DNA from: JBGPIT01 sp041485125
Lineage (GTDB): Bacteria > Desulfobacterota > Binatia > UTPRO1
DNA length: 26,112 nt
Direction of reading: 5' to 3'
NCBI GenBank assembly: GCA_041485125.1
Contig: JBGPIT010000023.1
Location: forward strand, 1 to 26,112
Part shown: positions 1 to 8,011 of the stretch, one piece after another
Numbering within the stretch: position 1 is the stretch's first letter
Layout: each line of letters opens with the position of its first letter
The notes under the pieces: model-generated
What the model was told of the DNA's origin: nothing
What the model saw: the letters and a program-made list of their open reading frames with translations, nothing else
Database searches by the model: none
Translations under genes and position numbers: made by a program

Positions 1-542
1 GCGGGGATCTCCGTCGCGCGGTCGAGGAAGGTCTGGCGCACGATCAGCATCGCGCTCTCCACTTGCATCGGCAGCCAGTTGCCCGGGCGCTGGCGCGCGC
101 TGACGGCGACCTCGAAGCGGCCGTCGCCGTCGACGGCGAGCGTCGTACTGTCGAGAAAGCCCGTCGGTGCCAACCCGCCGGTCGAGCCGTAGCCGCCCGC
201 CTTGGTGCTGAAGGCCAGGTAGTGCACGGTGCCGCGCGTGCCGCGCAGGCGGTACTCGCAGCGGCCGTCGATGCGCGCGTTCAGATAGCGGTTGTCGGGG
301 TTGTCGGCGCCGATCTTCAGCGTCTCGTGCGACAGGCTGTAGAAAGCGGGAAACCGTGCGTCGCCGAACTCGAGCGACGACTCGAGGCCGGCGCGCAGCA
401 GACGCGTCAGGTAGCGGAGGCCTTCGGCACGCGTCAGCGGATCGTCGGGCGCGTCGGCGACGAGGACGGCGTCACCGGCCTGCTTCAAGGCGTCGCAGAA
501 CTCCGCCCACGCGGTCTCTTCGCCGGCGCGCTTCGCACCCAC
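1..542 (-). CDS. DUF1214 domain-containing protein (3' end cut by window)
   Basis: This is an open minus-strand frame of about 180 residues that continues past base 1, so only the N-terminal part is seen. The translation holds AEFCDALKQAGD, then DDPLTRAEGLRYLTRLLRAG, then IGADNPDNRYLNARIDG and YRLRGTRGTVHYLAF. These are the recognisable signature blocks of the DUF1214 family (with its usual N-terminal region). No reaction is established for the family. A GTG at 540-542 is the most plausible start: it lies 13 nt after the stop of the DJ-1/PfpI gene on the same strand and no good ATG is in frame. The ribosome binding site there is weak. The short spacing implies co-transcription with the upstream PfpI gene. 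Family call is fairly secure; the start is not. Confidence 0.75.
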   Translation of the reverse strand, partial: MGAKRAGEETAWAEFCDALKQAGDAVLVADAPDDPLTRAEGLRYLTRLLRAGLESSLEFGDARFPAFYSLSHETLKIGADNPDNRYLNARIDGRCEYRLRGTRGTVHYLAFSTKAGGYGSTGGLAPTGFLDSTTLAVDGDGRFEVAVSARQRPGNWLPMQVESAMLIVRQTFLDRATEIP

Positions 543-555
543 GACGCACTCGCTG

Positions 556-1344
556 CTAGCGCCGCCCGACCGCGGCCGTCGCGCTCGCGACCGCGCCCGC
601 GGCAAGCAGCCGCGCGAAGGTGTGCGCGAAAGTGTAGGCGTCGCCCGGCCAGCGCGCGGAGACGTAGTTGCCGTCGACGACGACGAATGCCGGCCGCGCG
701 TCGGTATCGCTGTCGCGAGCCCCGAGCGCCGTCGGGCCGCGGTGGAACTGTCGCGCCGGATCGCGCAGCGCCGAGCGCACCTCGTCTTCCACGTACTCCG
801 GATAGGTACGGTAGTAGCGGCCGAGCTTCCACGCGGTCAGCCAGTACGCGCTCCGCTCCTGGTACTTGCAGAGCGACGTCGTCTGCCGATCGGCGAGCAC
901 GCTCCGTCCCGTCGACGGATCCTTGCTGCGAGCGAGGAGCAGGACGCCATGGCAGATCGCGCCGAGCGGGCGCGCCTGCAGGAAGTAGTCGGCGACCTTC
1001 GCTTGCAGCGGCGTCGCGCCGAGATACTGGCGCATGCCCGGCGCGTGCCCGCCCGGCAGGATCACGCCGTCGTAGGCACTGAAGTCGACCGCCTGCCACG
1101 ACGACGGCCGGCGAAACTCCTCGTCTTCCTCGAGCTCGCGGTAGAAGGCGCAGGCCTCCGCGGCCGCGCCGAGCTGGCCGAAGATGACGCCGGTCAGGAG
1201 CCGCGGATCGGCGCGAGCCGCCGCGCCGCCGTGCTCGGTGCAGAAGGCGACCGCGTGCCCGGCGCGGGTGAGCAGGCGCCACGGCACCGCGACCTCGGTG
1301 ACGTCGAAATCCCGGTCGGGCAACGGGATGAGCACGCGCGCCAT
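556..1344 (-). CDS. DJ-1/PfpI family protein (type 1 glutamine amidotransferase-like)
   Basis: A 262-aa cytoplasmic protein with the DJ-1/PfpI flavodoxin-like fold. Visible marks are FDVTEVAVPW near residues 13-22 (with the conserved acidic residue E17), the ILPGGHAPG loop at 95-103, and the nucleophile elbow GAICHGVLLLA with Cys131-His132. The family includes chaperone/deglycase-like, protease-like and isocyanide hydratase-like proteins that use the elbow cysteine; which one applies here cannot be told. It is longer than minimal DJ-1 (about 190 aa), with an insert around residues 60-90 and an extended C-terminus, as in larger uncharacterised PfpI proteins. ATG at 1342-1344 is used; upstream sequence has no clear Shine-Dalgarno. 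It leads a probable two-gene unit with the DUF1214 gene and faces the MBL-fold gene across an 80-bp divergent gap. Confidence 0.88.
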   Translation of the reverse strand: MARVLIPLPDRDFDVTEVAVPWRLLTRAGHAVAFCTEHGGAAARADPRLLTGVIFGQLGAAAEACAFYRELEEDEEFRRPSSWQAVDFSAYDGVILPGGHAPGMRQYLGATPLQAKVADYFLQARPLGAICHGVLLLARSKDPSTGRSVLADRQTTSLCKYQERSAYWLTAWKLGRYYRTYPEYVEDEVRSALRDPARQFHRGPTALGARDSDTDARPAFVVVDGNYVSARWPGDAYTFAHTFARLLAAGAVASATAAVGRR

Positions 1345-1424
1345 GCGCGGAGGGCTACTTCATTTCATGGGCCGCGTCGATGATCCGCTTGCGACGGCCG
1401 CGATGGTGATTCACATGGTGGGCA

Positions 1425-2324
1425 GTGCCTTTCACGCCGCAGCGGATCGATCGCGTCACCGTCCTCGTCGGCGAGCGCGCCGGCAAGTACCCGCACGGGA
1501 ACTCGCTCCTCGTCGGCGGCGGCGAGGAGACCGTCGTCGTCGATCCGTCGATGACCCTGGCGCGCGATCCGGCCGCGCGGCCCGACGCCGACTGGGTCCT
1601 CAACAGCCACTGTCACGAGGACCACGTCGCCGGGAACCACCTCTATCCCGACGTCCCCTGGCGCCTGCACGAGGCCGATCTGCCGGGCATCCGCTCCGTC
1701 GACGGCATCATGGCGATCTACGGTTTCGACGCCGCGACCGACGCCGCGTTCCGGCCGGTCGTAGTCGAGCAGTTTCATTTCACCCCGCGCGCCGACGCGA
1801 TCGCCTTCCGTGACGGCGAGGTCTTCGAGCTCGGCGGCGGCGTCCGCATCCGCGTGATCCACACGCCCGGTCACACGCGCGGGCACTCGTGCTTCCACGT
1901 CGAGCCCGACGACGTCCTCTATCTCGGCGACATCGACCTCTCGAGCTTCGGACCGTACTACGGCGACGCCTGGTCGTCGCTCGAGGACTTCGAGCGGACC
2001 CTCGCGCGGGTGCGTGCGATCGAGGCGCGCTGGTACGCGACCTTTCACCACATCGGCCTTCTCGAAGGTCGCGCCGCGTTCGTCGAGCACCTCGACCGCT
2101 TCGCCGCCGTGATCACGCGCCGCGAGACGGCGCTCCTCGCCTTCCTCGCCGAGCCACGGAGCCAGGGCGAGATCGCCGCGCACCGCTTCGTCTATCGACC
2201 CGGCGACGCGGTCGCCTTCGCCGACGCCGTCGAGCGCCGCAGCATGAGCCAGCACCTCGCGCGTCTCGCGCTGCAAGGCCGGGTCGACGAGATCGAGCCG
2301 GGCCGCTGGCGAGCGCGCGCCTGA
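1425..2324 (+). CDS. MBL-fold metallo-hydrolase
   Basis: A 299-aa metallo-beta-lactamase-fold protein. The metal-binding set is visible: SHCHEDHVAG (H62, H64, D66, H67), TPGHTRGH (H150), LGDID (D169) and TFHHIG (H208/H209). These predict a dinuclear zinc or iron centre and a hydrolase role; the substrate could be a thioester such as a glyoxalase II-type adduct, or another ester. There is no signal peptide, so it should act in the cytoplasm. The C-terminal ~90 residues look like the winged-helix-like tail of many MBL proteins (ending in a QHLARLALQGRVDEIEPG segment). The start is a GTG at 1425; the ATG at 1415 is out of frame. Its stop lies 12 nt from the end of the convergent cupin gene. Confidence 0.88.
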   Translation: MPFTPQRIDRVTVLVGERAGKYPHGNSLLVGGGEETVVVDPSMTLARDPAARPDADWVLNSHCHEDHVAGNHLYPDVPWRLHEADLPGIRSVDGIMAIYGFDAATDAAFRPVVVEQFHFTPRADAIAFRDGEVFELGGGVRIRVIHTPGHTRGHSCFHVEPDDVLYLGDIDLSSFGPYYGDAWSSLEDFERTLARVRAIEARWYATFHHIGLLEGRAAFVEHLDRFAAVITRRETALLAFLAEPRSQGEIAAHRFVYRPGDAVAFADAVERRSMSQHLARLALQGRVDEIEPGRWRARA

Positions 2325-2336
2325 CGGCCGTGACGA

Positions 2337-2699
2337 TCAGTCGTCGCGGTGGACGGTGTCGGGTGAGAACGCCGGCAGGCAAACCGCGACGTACTCGGCG
2401 CCCTCCGGCTCGGGGCTGCTGTAGCGCACCCATTCTCCGGCGTGGGTCACGACCGCCTGCCCGGCGCGCACGTCGCGCGCCCCGCCCTCGTGCTCGACGC
2501 GCAAGCAGCCGCGCAAGACGACGGTGATCTCCTCGAACTCCGGCCGCTGACCGGGCTCCTGCCAGCCGGCCGGGGACACCATGCGCGCGACGCTGACGTC
2601 GCCCTGACCGGAGTTCACCCGTCCGGCGTACTCCTCGATCCGCTTCGGCTTGTTGCCGGCCGCCGCGATGACCGTCGGCTTCTCGATGAAGGTCGGCAT
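2337..2699 (-). CDS. Cupin domain protein
   Basis: A 120-aa single-domain cupin starting MPTFIEKPTVI. Cupin motif 1-like sequence is EFEEITVVLRGCLRVEHEGG, and motif 2-like sequence is VTHAGEWVRYSSPEPEGAEYVAV. The usual His-rich metal set is only partly kept (one His in each motif), so metal binding and catalysis are uncertain. Small cupins of this type often bind sugars, acids or metals, or act as isomerases; no substrate can be named. An in-frame ATG lies ten codons upstream, but the ATG at 2697-2699 follows an unusually G-rich Shine-Dalgarno (AGGGGGGG, about 4-6 nt away), which decides the start. The gene is divergent from the SDR gene (50 bp between starts) and convergent with the MBL gene. 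Confidence 0.85.
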   Translation of the reverse strand: MPTFIEKPTVIAAAGNKPKRIEEYAGRVNSGQGDVSVARMVSPAGWQEPGQRPEFEEITVVLRGCLRVEHEGGARDVRAGQAVVTHAGEWVRYSSPEPEGAEYVAVCLPAFSPDTVHRDD

Positions 2700-2703
2700 C
2701 GTA

Positions 2704-2711
2704 CCCCCCCT
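2704..2711 (-). promoter_or_regulatory. G-rich ribosome binding site of the cupin gene
   Basis: On the minus strand the sequence reads AGGGGGGG, a few bases before the ATG at 2699. It fixes the cupin start at this ATG rather than the upstream in-frame one. The 13-mer covering this site and the start codon (CATCGTACCCCCC on the plus strand) recurs at 7955-7967. Confidence 0.65.
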
Positions 2712-2736
2712 CACTGGCTTCAGCGCCACGATACGC

Positions 2737-2742
2737 TATCAA
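2737..2742 (+). promoter_or_regulatory. Possible -10 element (TATCAA) of the SDR gene
   Basis: TATCAA lies 7 nt before the ATG of the SDR gene. If used, transcription would begin at or next to the start codon, giving a leaderless mRNA; no Shine-Dalgarno is present. No convincing -35 is seen, so confidence is low. Confidence 0.3.
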
Positions 2743-2749
2743 TCCGAAG

Positions 2750-3724
2750 ATGCGAACGGTTCTCGTGACCGGCGGCAACTCCGGCATCGGCTTCGAATGC
2801 GTCCGCGCGCTCGCGCGCGGCGGCTCTCGGGTGATCATGGCAAGCCGCGACCGCGCGGCGTCGGCGGCGGCGGTCGAGCGCATCCGGCGCCAGCATCCGG
2901 AGGCGGCGGTCTCCGAGATGGGGCTCGACCTCGGCTCGCTCGCCGACGTGCGGCGGTTCGCGCGCGAGATCGACGACGCCGGCACCACGCTCGACGTCCT
3001 CGTCTGCAATGCCGGCGTTCAGCTGAAGCAAGGCATGCGGCGCTCCACGGAGGGCTACGAGCTCACCTTCGCGGTGAACCACCTCGGGCATTTCCTCCTC
3101 ACCAACCTGTTGCTCCGGCGTCTCGGTGCGCGGGCGCCGTCGCGCATCGTCGTCGTCGCGTCGGGCGTGCACGACTCGACGCGCTGGACGGGAATGCCGA
3201 AGGCCGCGATCGCCGACCTCGACGTGCTCGCCGCGAGCGGCGGTCCAAAGCGCGACGGCTTCGACGGGCCGCTCGCCTACGTGAACAGCAAGCTCTGCAA
3301 CATCTGGTTCACCTACGAGCTGGCGCGCCGGCTCGACGCGTTGGCCGCCGAGGGAATGCCGCGCGTGACGGCGAACGCCTTCGATCCCGGCCTCGTGCCC
3401 GGATCGGGGCTCGCCCGCGACTACCCGCGCGCGCTCCGATTCGTGTGGGACCGCGTCCTTCCGGGCGTCGCGCGGATGCTGACGCGGGTACTGCCCGGCA
3501 TCAGTCCGGCGGACAAGTCGGGCGCGCAGCTCGCGCGCTTGGCCGTCGATCCGGCCTACGACTCGCTCACCGCCCGCTACTTCTCTTCCAACCAGCGCTG
3601 GCGCGACACGCCTTCGTCACCGGACTCGTACGATCGCGACCGCTGGCGCGCGCTGTGGGACGCGAGCGTCCGCATGACCGGTCTCACGTCGCGTGACTCG
3701 CCGCTCCTCGCAGCCGAGGCGTAG
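2750..3724 (+). CDS. SDR-family NAD(P)-dependent oxidoreductase
   Basis: A 324-aa short-chain dehydrogenase/reductase. The cofactor motif TGGNSGIG is at residues 7-14, NAG at 87-89, the structural Asn in FAVNHLGHF at 110, catalytic Ser138 in VVVASGVHD, and YVNSK at 177-181 (Tyr177, Lys181). The order and the long C-terminal half resemble the retinol dehydrogenase / protochlorophyllide reductase-like branch of SDRs, including the DPGLVPGSGL loop. It should reduce or oxidise a carbonyl/alcohol with NAD(P)(H); the SRDR segment after beta-2 suggests NADPH. Start is the ATG at 2750, close behind a TATCAA box. It is divergent from the cupin and ends 20 nt from the convergent secreted-protein gene. 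The substrate is unknown. Confidence 0.9.
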   Translation: MRTVLVTGGNSGIGFECVRALARGGSRVIMASRDRAASAAAVERIRRQHPEAAVSEMGLDLGSLADVRRFAREIDDAGTTLDVLVCNAGVQLKQGMRRSTEGYELTFAVNHLGHFLLTNLLLRRLGARAPSRIVVVASGVHDSTRWTGMPKAAIADLDVLAASGGPKRDGFDGPLAYVNSKLCNIWFTYELARRLDALAAEGMPRVTANAFDPGLVPGSGLARDYPRALRFVWDRVLPGVARMLTRVLPGISPADKSGAQLARLAVDPAYDSLTARYFSSNQRWRDTPSSPDSYDRDRWRALWDASVRMTGLTSRDSPLLAAEA

Positions 3725-3744
3725 CGCGCGCCGCGGCGGGCGCG

Positions 3745-5688
3745 TCAGCTCGCCGGAACGCAGGCGAGCTTCAGGCCGTCGTCGTCGCGCGCGCCGGTCG
3801 GCGTGAAGGCGGAGGCCTTGATCGTGAGCTTGCCGGGATGGAAGGGCGCGCTGGTGCCCTTCATCGGCACCACCACCTCGACCGTCGTGGAGCACACGTC
3901 GCCGTCGGTCGGCCCGACGATCGCCGCCGCGACCGAGGCGAACGCGGCGCGCACCTGCGCCAGCGCGGGGTGCCCGGCGGCCTGCGTGATCGACGGCTTG
4001 GTGAGCATCCAGCTCGCGAGCCGCAGCGGCCGCGTGCAGCCGGCGACGTCGGTGTTGTTGGCGCAGACGCGCACGCGGAAGGTGCAGCTTCCCGGCGTCC
4101 CGCCGTCGAAGTCGCAGCGCGGGTCGTCGTCGACGCAGCGCTGCTTCCGATTGATCGCACCGCGCCCGTCGACGAGCGGTACGTTCGTCGGGTTCACGAC
4201 CATCCACTCGGTGACGCAGTCGGTCTTCGCCGTGCCGCCGCCCGGCACCCGCTCGAGCGTGCACGTCGGCGCGCAGCCGTCACCTGCGACGGCGTTGCCG
4301 TCGTCGCACTGATCGGCACAGCCGGCGACGAGAATGCCGTCGCCGCAGGCGAGGCCGGCGGTCGGCTGGCAGGTCGCGTCGCAGCCCGCGCACGGCGACG
4401 CGCCGCCGCCGTCGCAGGCCTCACCCGTATCGACGGTGCCGTCGCCGCAGCTCGGGAGGACGCACGTCGTGCGGCAGGTGTCGGGGGCGGTGTCGTTGTT
4501 CGCGACGCCGGCGTCGCACTCCTCGCAGCGCGGGTCGAGCACGCCGTCGCCGCAGACGTGGACGCTCGCGGTGCAGAGCGAGACGACGTTGGCGTAGCCG
4601 CGCGGCACGCCGGGAGCATCGTCGGAGGTCCACGCGTTGACGAAGCTTCCCGACGGCAGCAGGGCCGTCGCGATCTCGGCGGTGGGACGATCCGAGAGCG
4701 CGAACGACGGCTCGAGTGGCGTCGTGTCGGGAGCGAGCGGCCGCGCGCGCGGCGGAAGGTAGCCGACGAGCTGAACTCCGCTGAAGCGCCGCCCGGCCCA
4801 GACCACGTTCCAGTTTCCGGCCGCGTCCCCCGCGATCGTCGCCCTGATCCGGTCGCTATCCGGCAAGCTCTCGATGTCGCGTGTGTCGATCAACGCCACC
4901 TGATTGGTGAACCTCGCGACCCGGACCGCCGACGTGCCGAAGACGCCGACCGCCGCGAAGCCGCCGGCGGGACTCGCCGCGATCGAGGCGATGTCGAGCG
5001 GGTAGCTACCGAGATAGAGCGCGCCGCTGCGCGGCGTGCCGTCGGCGTCGAAGCTCCGTCCGAGGAAGTTGTGGACGGACGGATCGTGCCACACCACGAC
5101 GAAGCCGCCGTCCGCGAGCCTGGTCGCGGCAAGCGGGAAGAGGTAGCCGTTGTCACCGACGACGAACGGCGCGCCCAACACCACGCCGTCGGGATCGTAC
5201 ATCCGCGCCCACGCCTGTGCGCCCTGTTGCCAGACGAAGGCGAATCCGGTCGAGAGCCCGAGCACCTGCGGCAGCGCGACGCTGTCGGGGTCGACGTCGA
5301 CGGTCAGCTCCGTCCCGAGCGGCTGTCCGGCCGCGTCGAGGCGCCGGCCGAAGAGATGTTGCGTCGGACCGACGACGCGCGTGAACGCGGCGACGAAGCC
5401 GCCGCGCGTGTCCGCAGCGATGCGCGCCAGCGATCCGCTCCCGATCACGACCGGCGCGCCGAGCGCCGTGCCGGCCTGCGTGGTGTGCTGGGCGTAGACC
5501 GAGCCGGCGCGATGCCAGAGGAAGACGATCGTGCCGTCGGTACCGGCGGCGACATGGAGGTCGGAGACGTCCTCACCCGGATCGACCGCGAAAGTCGGCA
5601 CCTCGAGCGGGCGCGCCTCGGCGCCGCGCACGACGGCAATCGAGGCGAGCAGCAGAGACGTGAGCACGAGGCGCAGAGGGTGTCGCAC
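3745..5688 (-). CDS. Secreted protein with DUF4215-like cysteine-rich repeats
   Basis: The 647-aa product begins VRHPLRLVLTSLLLASIAVV, a signal peptide probably cleaved near GAEA. Residues ~35-375 form repeated beta-blade-like units (short repeats such as TRGGFVAAFTR, STGFAFVWQQG, ADGGFVVVWHD and PAGGFAAVGVF), suggesting a WD/beta-propeller-like fold. Residues ~376-475 hold tandem Cys-rich units (CGDGVLDPRCEECD, CGDGTVDTGEACDGG, CGDGILVAGCADQCDDGN) of the Myxococcus Cys-rich repeat/DUF4215 type. A final ~170-residue Cys-containing domain is unrecognised. The frame is open upstream to 6093, but the GTG at 5686-5688 follows AAAGGA with proper spacing and leads straight into the hydrophobic signal, so it was chosen. 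It should be exported to the periplasm or cell surface; function is unknown. Confidence 0.8.
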   Translation of the reverse strand: MRHPLRLVLTSLLLASIAVVRGAEARPLEVPTFAVDPGEDVSDLHVAAGTDGTIVFLWHRAGSVYAQHTTQAGTALGAPVVIGSGSLARIAADTRGGFVAAFTRVVGPTQHLFGRRLDAAGQPLGTELTVDVDPDSVALPQVLGLSTGFAFVWQQGAQAWARMYDPDGVVLGAPFVVGDNGYLFPLAATRLADGGFVVVWHDPSVHNFLGRSFDADGTPRSGALYLGSYPLDIASIAASPAGGFAAVGVFGTSAVRVARFTNQVALIDTRDIESLPDSDRIRATIAGDAAGNWNVVWAGRRFSGVQLVGYLPPRARPLAPDTTPLEPSFALSDRPTAEIATALLPSGSFVNAWTSDDAPGVPRGYANVVSLCTASVHVCGDGVLDPRCEECDAGVANNDTAPDTCRTTCVLPSCGDGTVDTGEACDGGGASPCAGCDATCQPTAGLACGDGILVAGCADQCDDGNAVAGDGCAPTCTLERVPGGGTAKTDCVTEWMVVNPTNVPLVDGRGAINRKQRCVDDDPRCDFDGGTPGSCTFRVRVCANNTDVAGCTRPLRLASWMLTKPSITQAAGHPALAQVRAAFASVAAAIVGPTDGDVCSTTVEVVVPMKGTSAPFHPGKLTIKASAFTPTGARDDDGLKLACVPAS

Positions 5689-5814
5689 AGGGATCCTTTC
5701 GAGGGTGACGGCCTCGCGCTTGTAGACCGGCCCTGCCGCGCGGCGCAAGCAATATCGTCCGCGGCGCATCATGACGGCTTGCCGCGGCTTCGTCAGTGCC
5801 GATAGGACTGGAGC

Positions 5815-7773
5815 GTGGGATGGGCGGTGGGGCACGGCGCGAACAGGCCCGGTCCGACGCGGCCGGCGCAGGCGCCTTCGGCCGCGCGCGGGCGCGGCAA
5901 CGTGGCGGGACACGCCGCGGTCCTCGTCGTCGTGTGGCTCGTCTGCGTCGGCTATCTCGGGCTCCGCGCCGACCGCGGCTGGATTCCGCACGACGAAGGC
6001 CTCCTCGGGCAAACGGCCGAGCGCGTTCTCGCCGGCGAGCTCCCGCATCGCGACTTCGACGACACCTACACCGGCGGGCTCGCGCTGCTGCACGCGGCGG
6101 CGTTCCGTGTGCTCGGCGTCGAGCTCCGCTCGCTCCGTCTAGTGCTGCTGCTCTTCTGCTGCGCCTTCATCCCGGTCGTGTACTGGATCGCCGCGCGCGA
6201 GACGCCGCCGCTCGTCGCCGGTCTCGTCACACTCGTCTGCATCGCGTGGAGCGTGCCGAACTACTTCGCCGGCCTGCCGTCCTGGTACAATCTCTTCTTC
6301 GCGACCTTCGGCACGGCGGCGCTGCTCCGTCACGTCGAGACCGGACGCCGGCGCTGGCTCTTCGTCGCCGGTCTCTGTGGCGGCTGCGCGATCGTCGTCA
6401 AGACGATCGGCCTCTACTTCGTCGCCGCAGCACTCCTTTACCTCCTCTACCGCGAGCAGCTGTTGCAGCCGCCGCGCGCGGGTGACGATCGGGCTCGACC
6501 GGGCGGCCTCGCGACGGTCACGGTGCCCGCCGTGATCGCGTTCGTCGCCGCGACGTCGGTCCTGGTCTCGCTCGCCGGCGGCCTGATGGCGGTCGTGCAG
6601 TTCGTCGTCGCGCCCGCCGCCCTCTGTGGTGTGCTCGCGTGGAGCGAGCTGCGCGCGGGTGGCCGCGGTGTGCCGGCGCGCCTGCGAGAGCTCGCCGGCA
6701 CTGTCCTGCCCTTTGCGGCGGGCGTGGCGCTGCCGTGCGCGCTCTTCGCCGCGCCCTACGTCGTGACCGGCAACGCCGGCGCGCTCCTGCACGGCGTCTT
6801 CGTCCTGCCGCAGCAGCGCTTCGAGTTCGCGGTGTTCTCGCTGCCGCCGCTCTGGACGTTGCTCGCCGTGCTGCCGCTCGCGCTCCTGCTCTTCGTTCCG
6901 CTCCGCGCGCGCGCCGAGCCGACCCTGCTCGCGATCGTCGCCGTGCTCTTCGTCGTCGCGGCGGCCTTTGGATGGGAGGAGCACGTGTACGCCACGATGT
7001 GGCACTCGGCGCGCTCCGCCGTCGTCGCCGGCACGCTTGCCGGCGCGGCGGTGCTCGTCGCGGCGGCGCGATCGGCGACGCTCTCCGTCGAGCGCCGGCT
7101 CGCGCTCTTCGTCGTCCTCGCGAGCGCCGCGCTGGTGAACCTGGTGCAGTTCCCGTACGCCTTCGGGATCTACCTCTGCTACGCCGCGCCGCTCATCGTC
7201 CTCGCGATCGTCTACGTGGTCGCGGCCTCACCCGCGGCGTCGGCACGCGTGCACGTCGGGATCCTGCTCGTCTATCTCGTGTTCGCGGTCGCGTGGGTGA
7301 ACCGCGGCTTCATCCGCGACATCGGCGGGCGCTTCACCGTGATCGAGCAGAGCACCCGTCTCGACGGCACCCGCGCCGGACTCCGCGTCTCCGCACCCGA
7401 GGCTGACCTCTACCGGCGTCTCGTCGCGGTGATCCAGGCGCACTCCGCCGACGGCGACTTCATCTATGCCACGCCCGACTGCCCTCAGGTGTACTTCTTG
7501 GCGGCGCGCCGGAATCCGACCCGGACGTTCTACGACTTCTTCGACGCCGACTACGGCGCCGACCCACCTCGACGTCGCGACCGGATCCTCGCCCTCCTCG
7601 CGGATCGCAACGTCGACGTCATCGTCATCAGCTGGCAAGCGGAGTTCTCGAGAACGTACGACCCGGATCTGGTCCGGGCGCTGGTCGAACGTTTCCCGAA
7701 TCAGGTCAGCGTCGGCATCGAGGAGCGGCCCGGACCCGCCAGCTTCACCGTGCGCTGGCGCGAGAGACCGTGA
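5815..7773 (+). CDS. GT-C family membrane glycosyltransferase (PMT/ArnT-like)
   Basis: A 652-aa polytopic membrane protein with about ten to twelve hydrophobic segments in residues 33-490, followed by a ~150-residue soluble domain. In the first periplasmic loop it carries WIPHDEGLL (D60-E61) and HRDFDDTYTGGLA (78-90), the acidic loop expected of GT39/GT83-like GT-C enzymes, which transfer sugars from polyprenyl-phosphate donors. The C-terminal domain has FIYATPDCPQVYFLAARR and ends with VDVIVISWQ, as in many uncharacterised GT-C proteins. The start is a GTG at 5815 behind AGGA/GGAG; the GTG at codon 30 is an alternative that would remove a proline/arginine-rich tail. It is divergent from the secreted-protein gene (126 bp). 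Donor and acceptor cannot be told. Confidence 0.85.
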   Translation: MGWAVGHGANRPGPTRPAQAPSAARGRGNVAGHAAVLVVVWLVCVGYLGLRADRGWIPHDEGLLGQTAERVLAGELPHRDFDDTYTGGLALLHAAAFRVLGVELRSLRLVLLLFCCAFIPVVYWIAARETPPLVAGLVTLVCIAWSVPNYFAGLPSWYNLFFATFGTAALLRHVETGRRRWLFVAGLCGGCAIVVKTIGLYFVAAALLYLLYREQLLQPPRAGDDRARPGGLATVTVPAVIAFVAATSVLVSLAGGLMAVVQFVVAPAALCGVLAWSELRAGGRGVPARLRELAGTVLPFAAGVALPCALFAAPYVVTGNAGALLHGVFVLPQQRFEFAVFSLPPLWTLLAVLPLALLLFVPLRARAEPTLLAIVAVLFVVAAAFGWEEHVYATMWHSARSAVVAGTLAGAAVLVAAARSATLSVERRLALFVVLASAALVNLVQFPYAFGIYLCYAAPLIVLAIVYVVAASPAASARVHVGILLVYLVFAVAWVNRGFIRDIGGRFTVIEQSTRLDGTRAGLRVSAPEADLYRRLVAVIQAHSADGDFIYATPDCPQVYFLAARRNPTRTFYDFFDADYGADPPRRRDRILALLADRNVDVIVISWQAEFSRTYDPDLVRALVERFPNQVSVGIEERPGPASFTVRWRERP

Positions 7774-7878
7774 GGCGGCAGCCCTGCACGAGTGCCCGGT
7801 TTTCAGTGCTTCGTGAGCGATCGCGCATTCCCGCACGGCTAGGACGGTAGAAGTACCAGCGGCTAGGGTCTGAGAACG

Positions 7879-7914
7879 CGGGGATTTAGGTCATTCCCCG
7901 ACACTATTTCGGGG
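7879..7914. repeat. REP-like element: two mutually exclusive hairpins
   Basis: CGGGGA (7879-7884) can pair with TCCCCG (7895-7900) around a 10-nt loop, and CCCCGA (7896-7901) can pair with TCGGGG (7909-7914) around a 7-nt loop. The two stems share the middle CCCCG arm and exclude each other. It lies between the GT-C gene and the exported eight-Cys protein. The layout resembles REP elements mobilised by RAYT transposases, or an attenuator. No transposase is nearby. Confidence 0.5.
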
Positions 7915-7998
7915 CAGACTTCTTGCACGGCACAGCGGCGGCCCAGGCACGCGCCATCGTACCCCCCGATGGTGCCTCCGATGGCCAAACCCCCCGAG

Positions 7999-8004
7999 AA
8001 GGAG
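7999..8004 (+). promoter_or_regulatory. Ribosome binding site of the exported 8-Cys protein
   Basis: AAGGAG lies 7 nt before the ATG at 8012. It selects this ATG over the TTG immediately upstream at 8009. Confidence 0.85.
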
Positions 8005-8011
8005 AATCTTG

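Noticed and set aside
63..1383. Plus-strand open frames opposite the DUF1214 and PfpI genes
   Set aside because: They are Arg/Ala-rich shadows of the minus-strand genes, whose translations show real family motifs.
5689..6093. N-terminal extension of the Cys-rich secreted protein to 6093
   Set aside because: It runs through the divergent GT-C gene; the GTG at 5688 has a ribosome binding site and a signal peptide, so the extension is not used.
7786..7810. Small GCAC/GTGC stem followed by TTTT after the GT-C gene
   Set aside because: Only a 4-bp stem with a 2-nt loop, and the T-run is spaced away; too weak to call a terminator.
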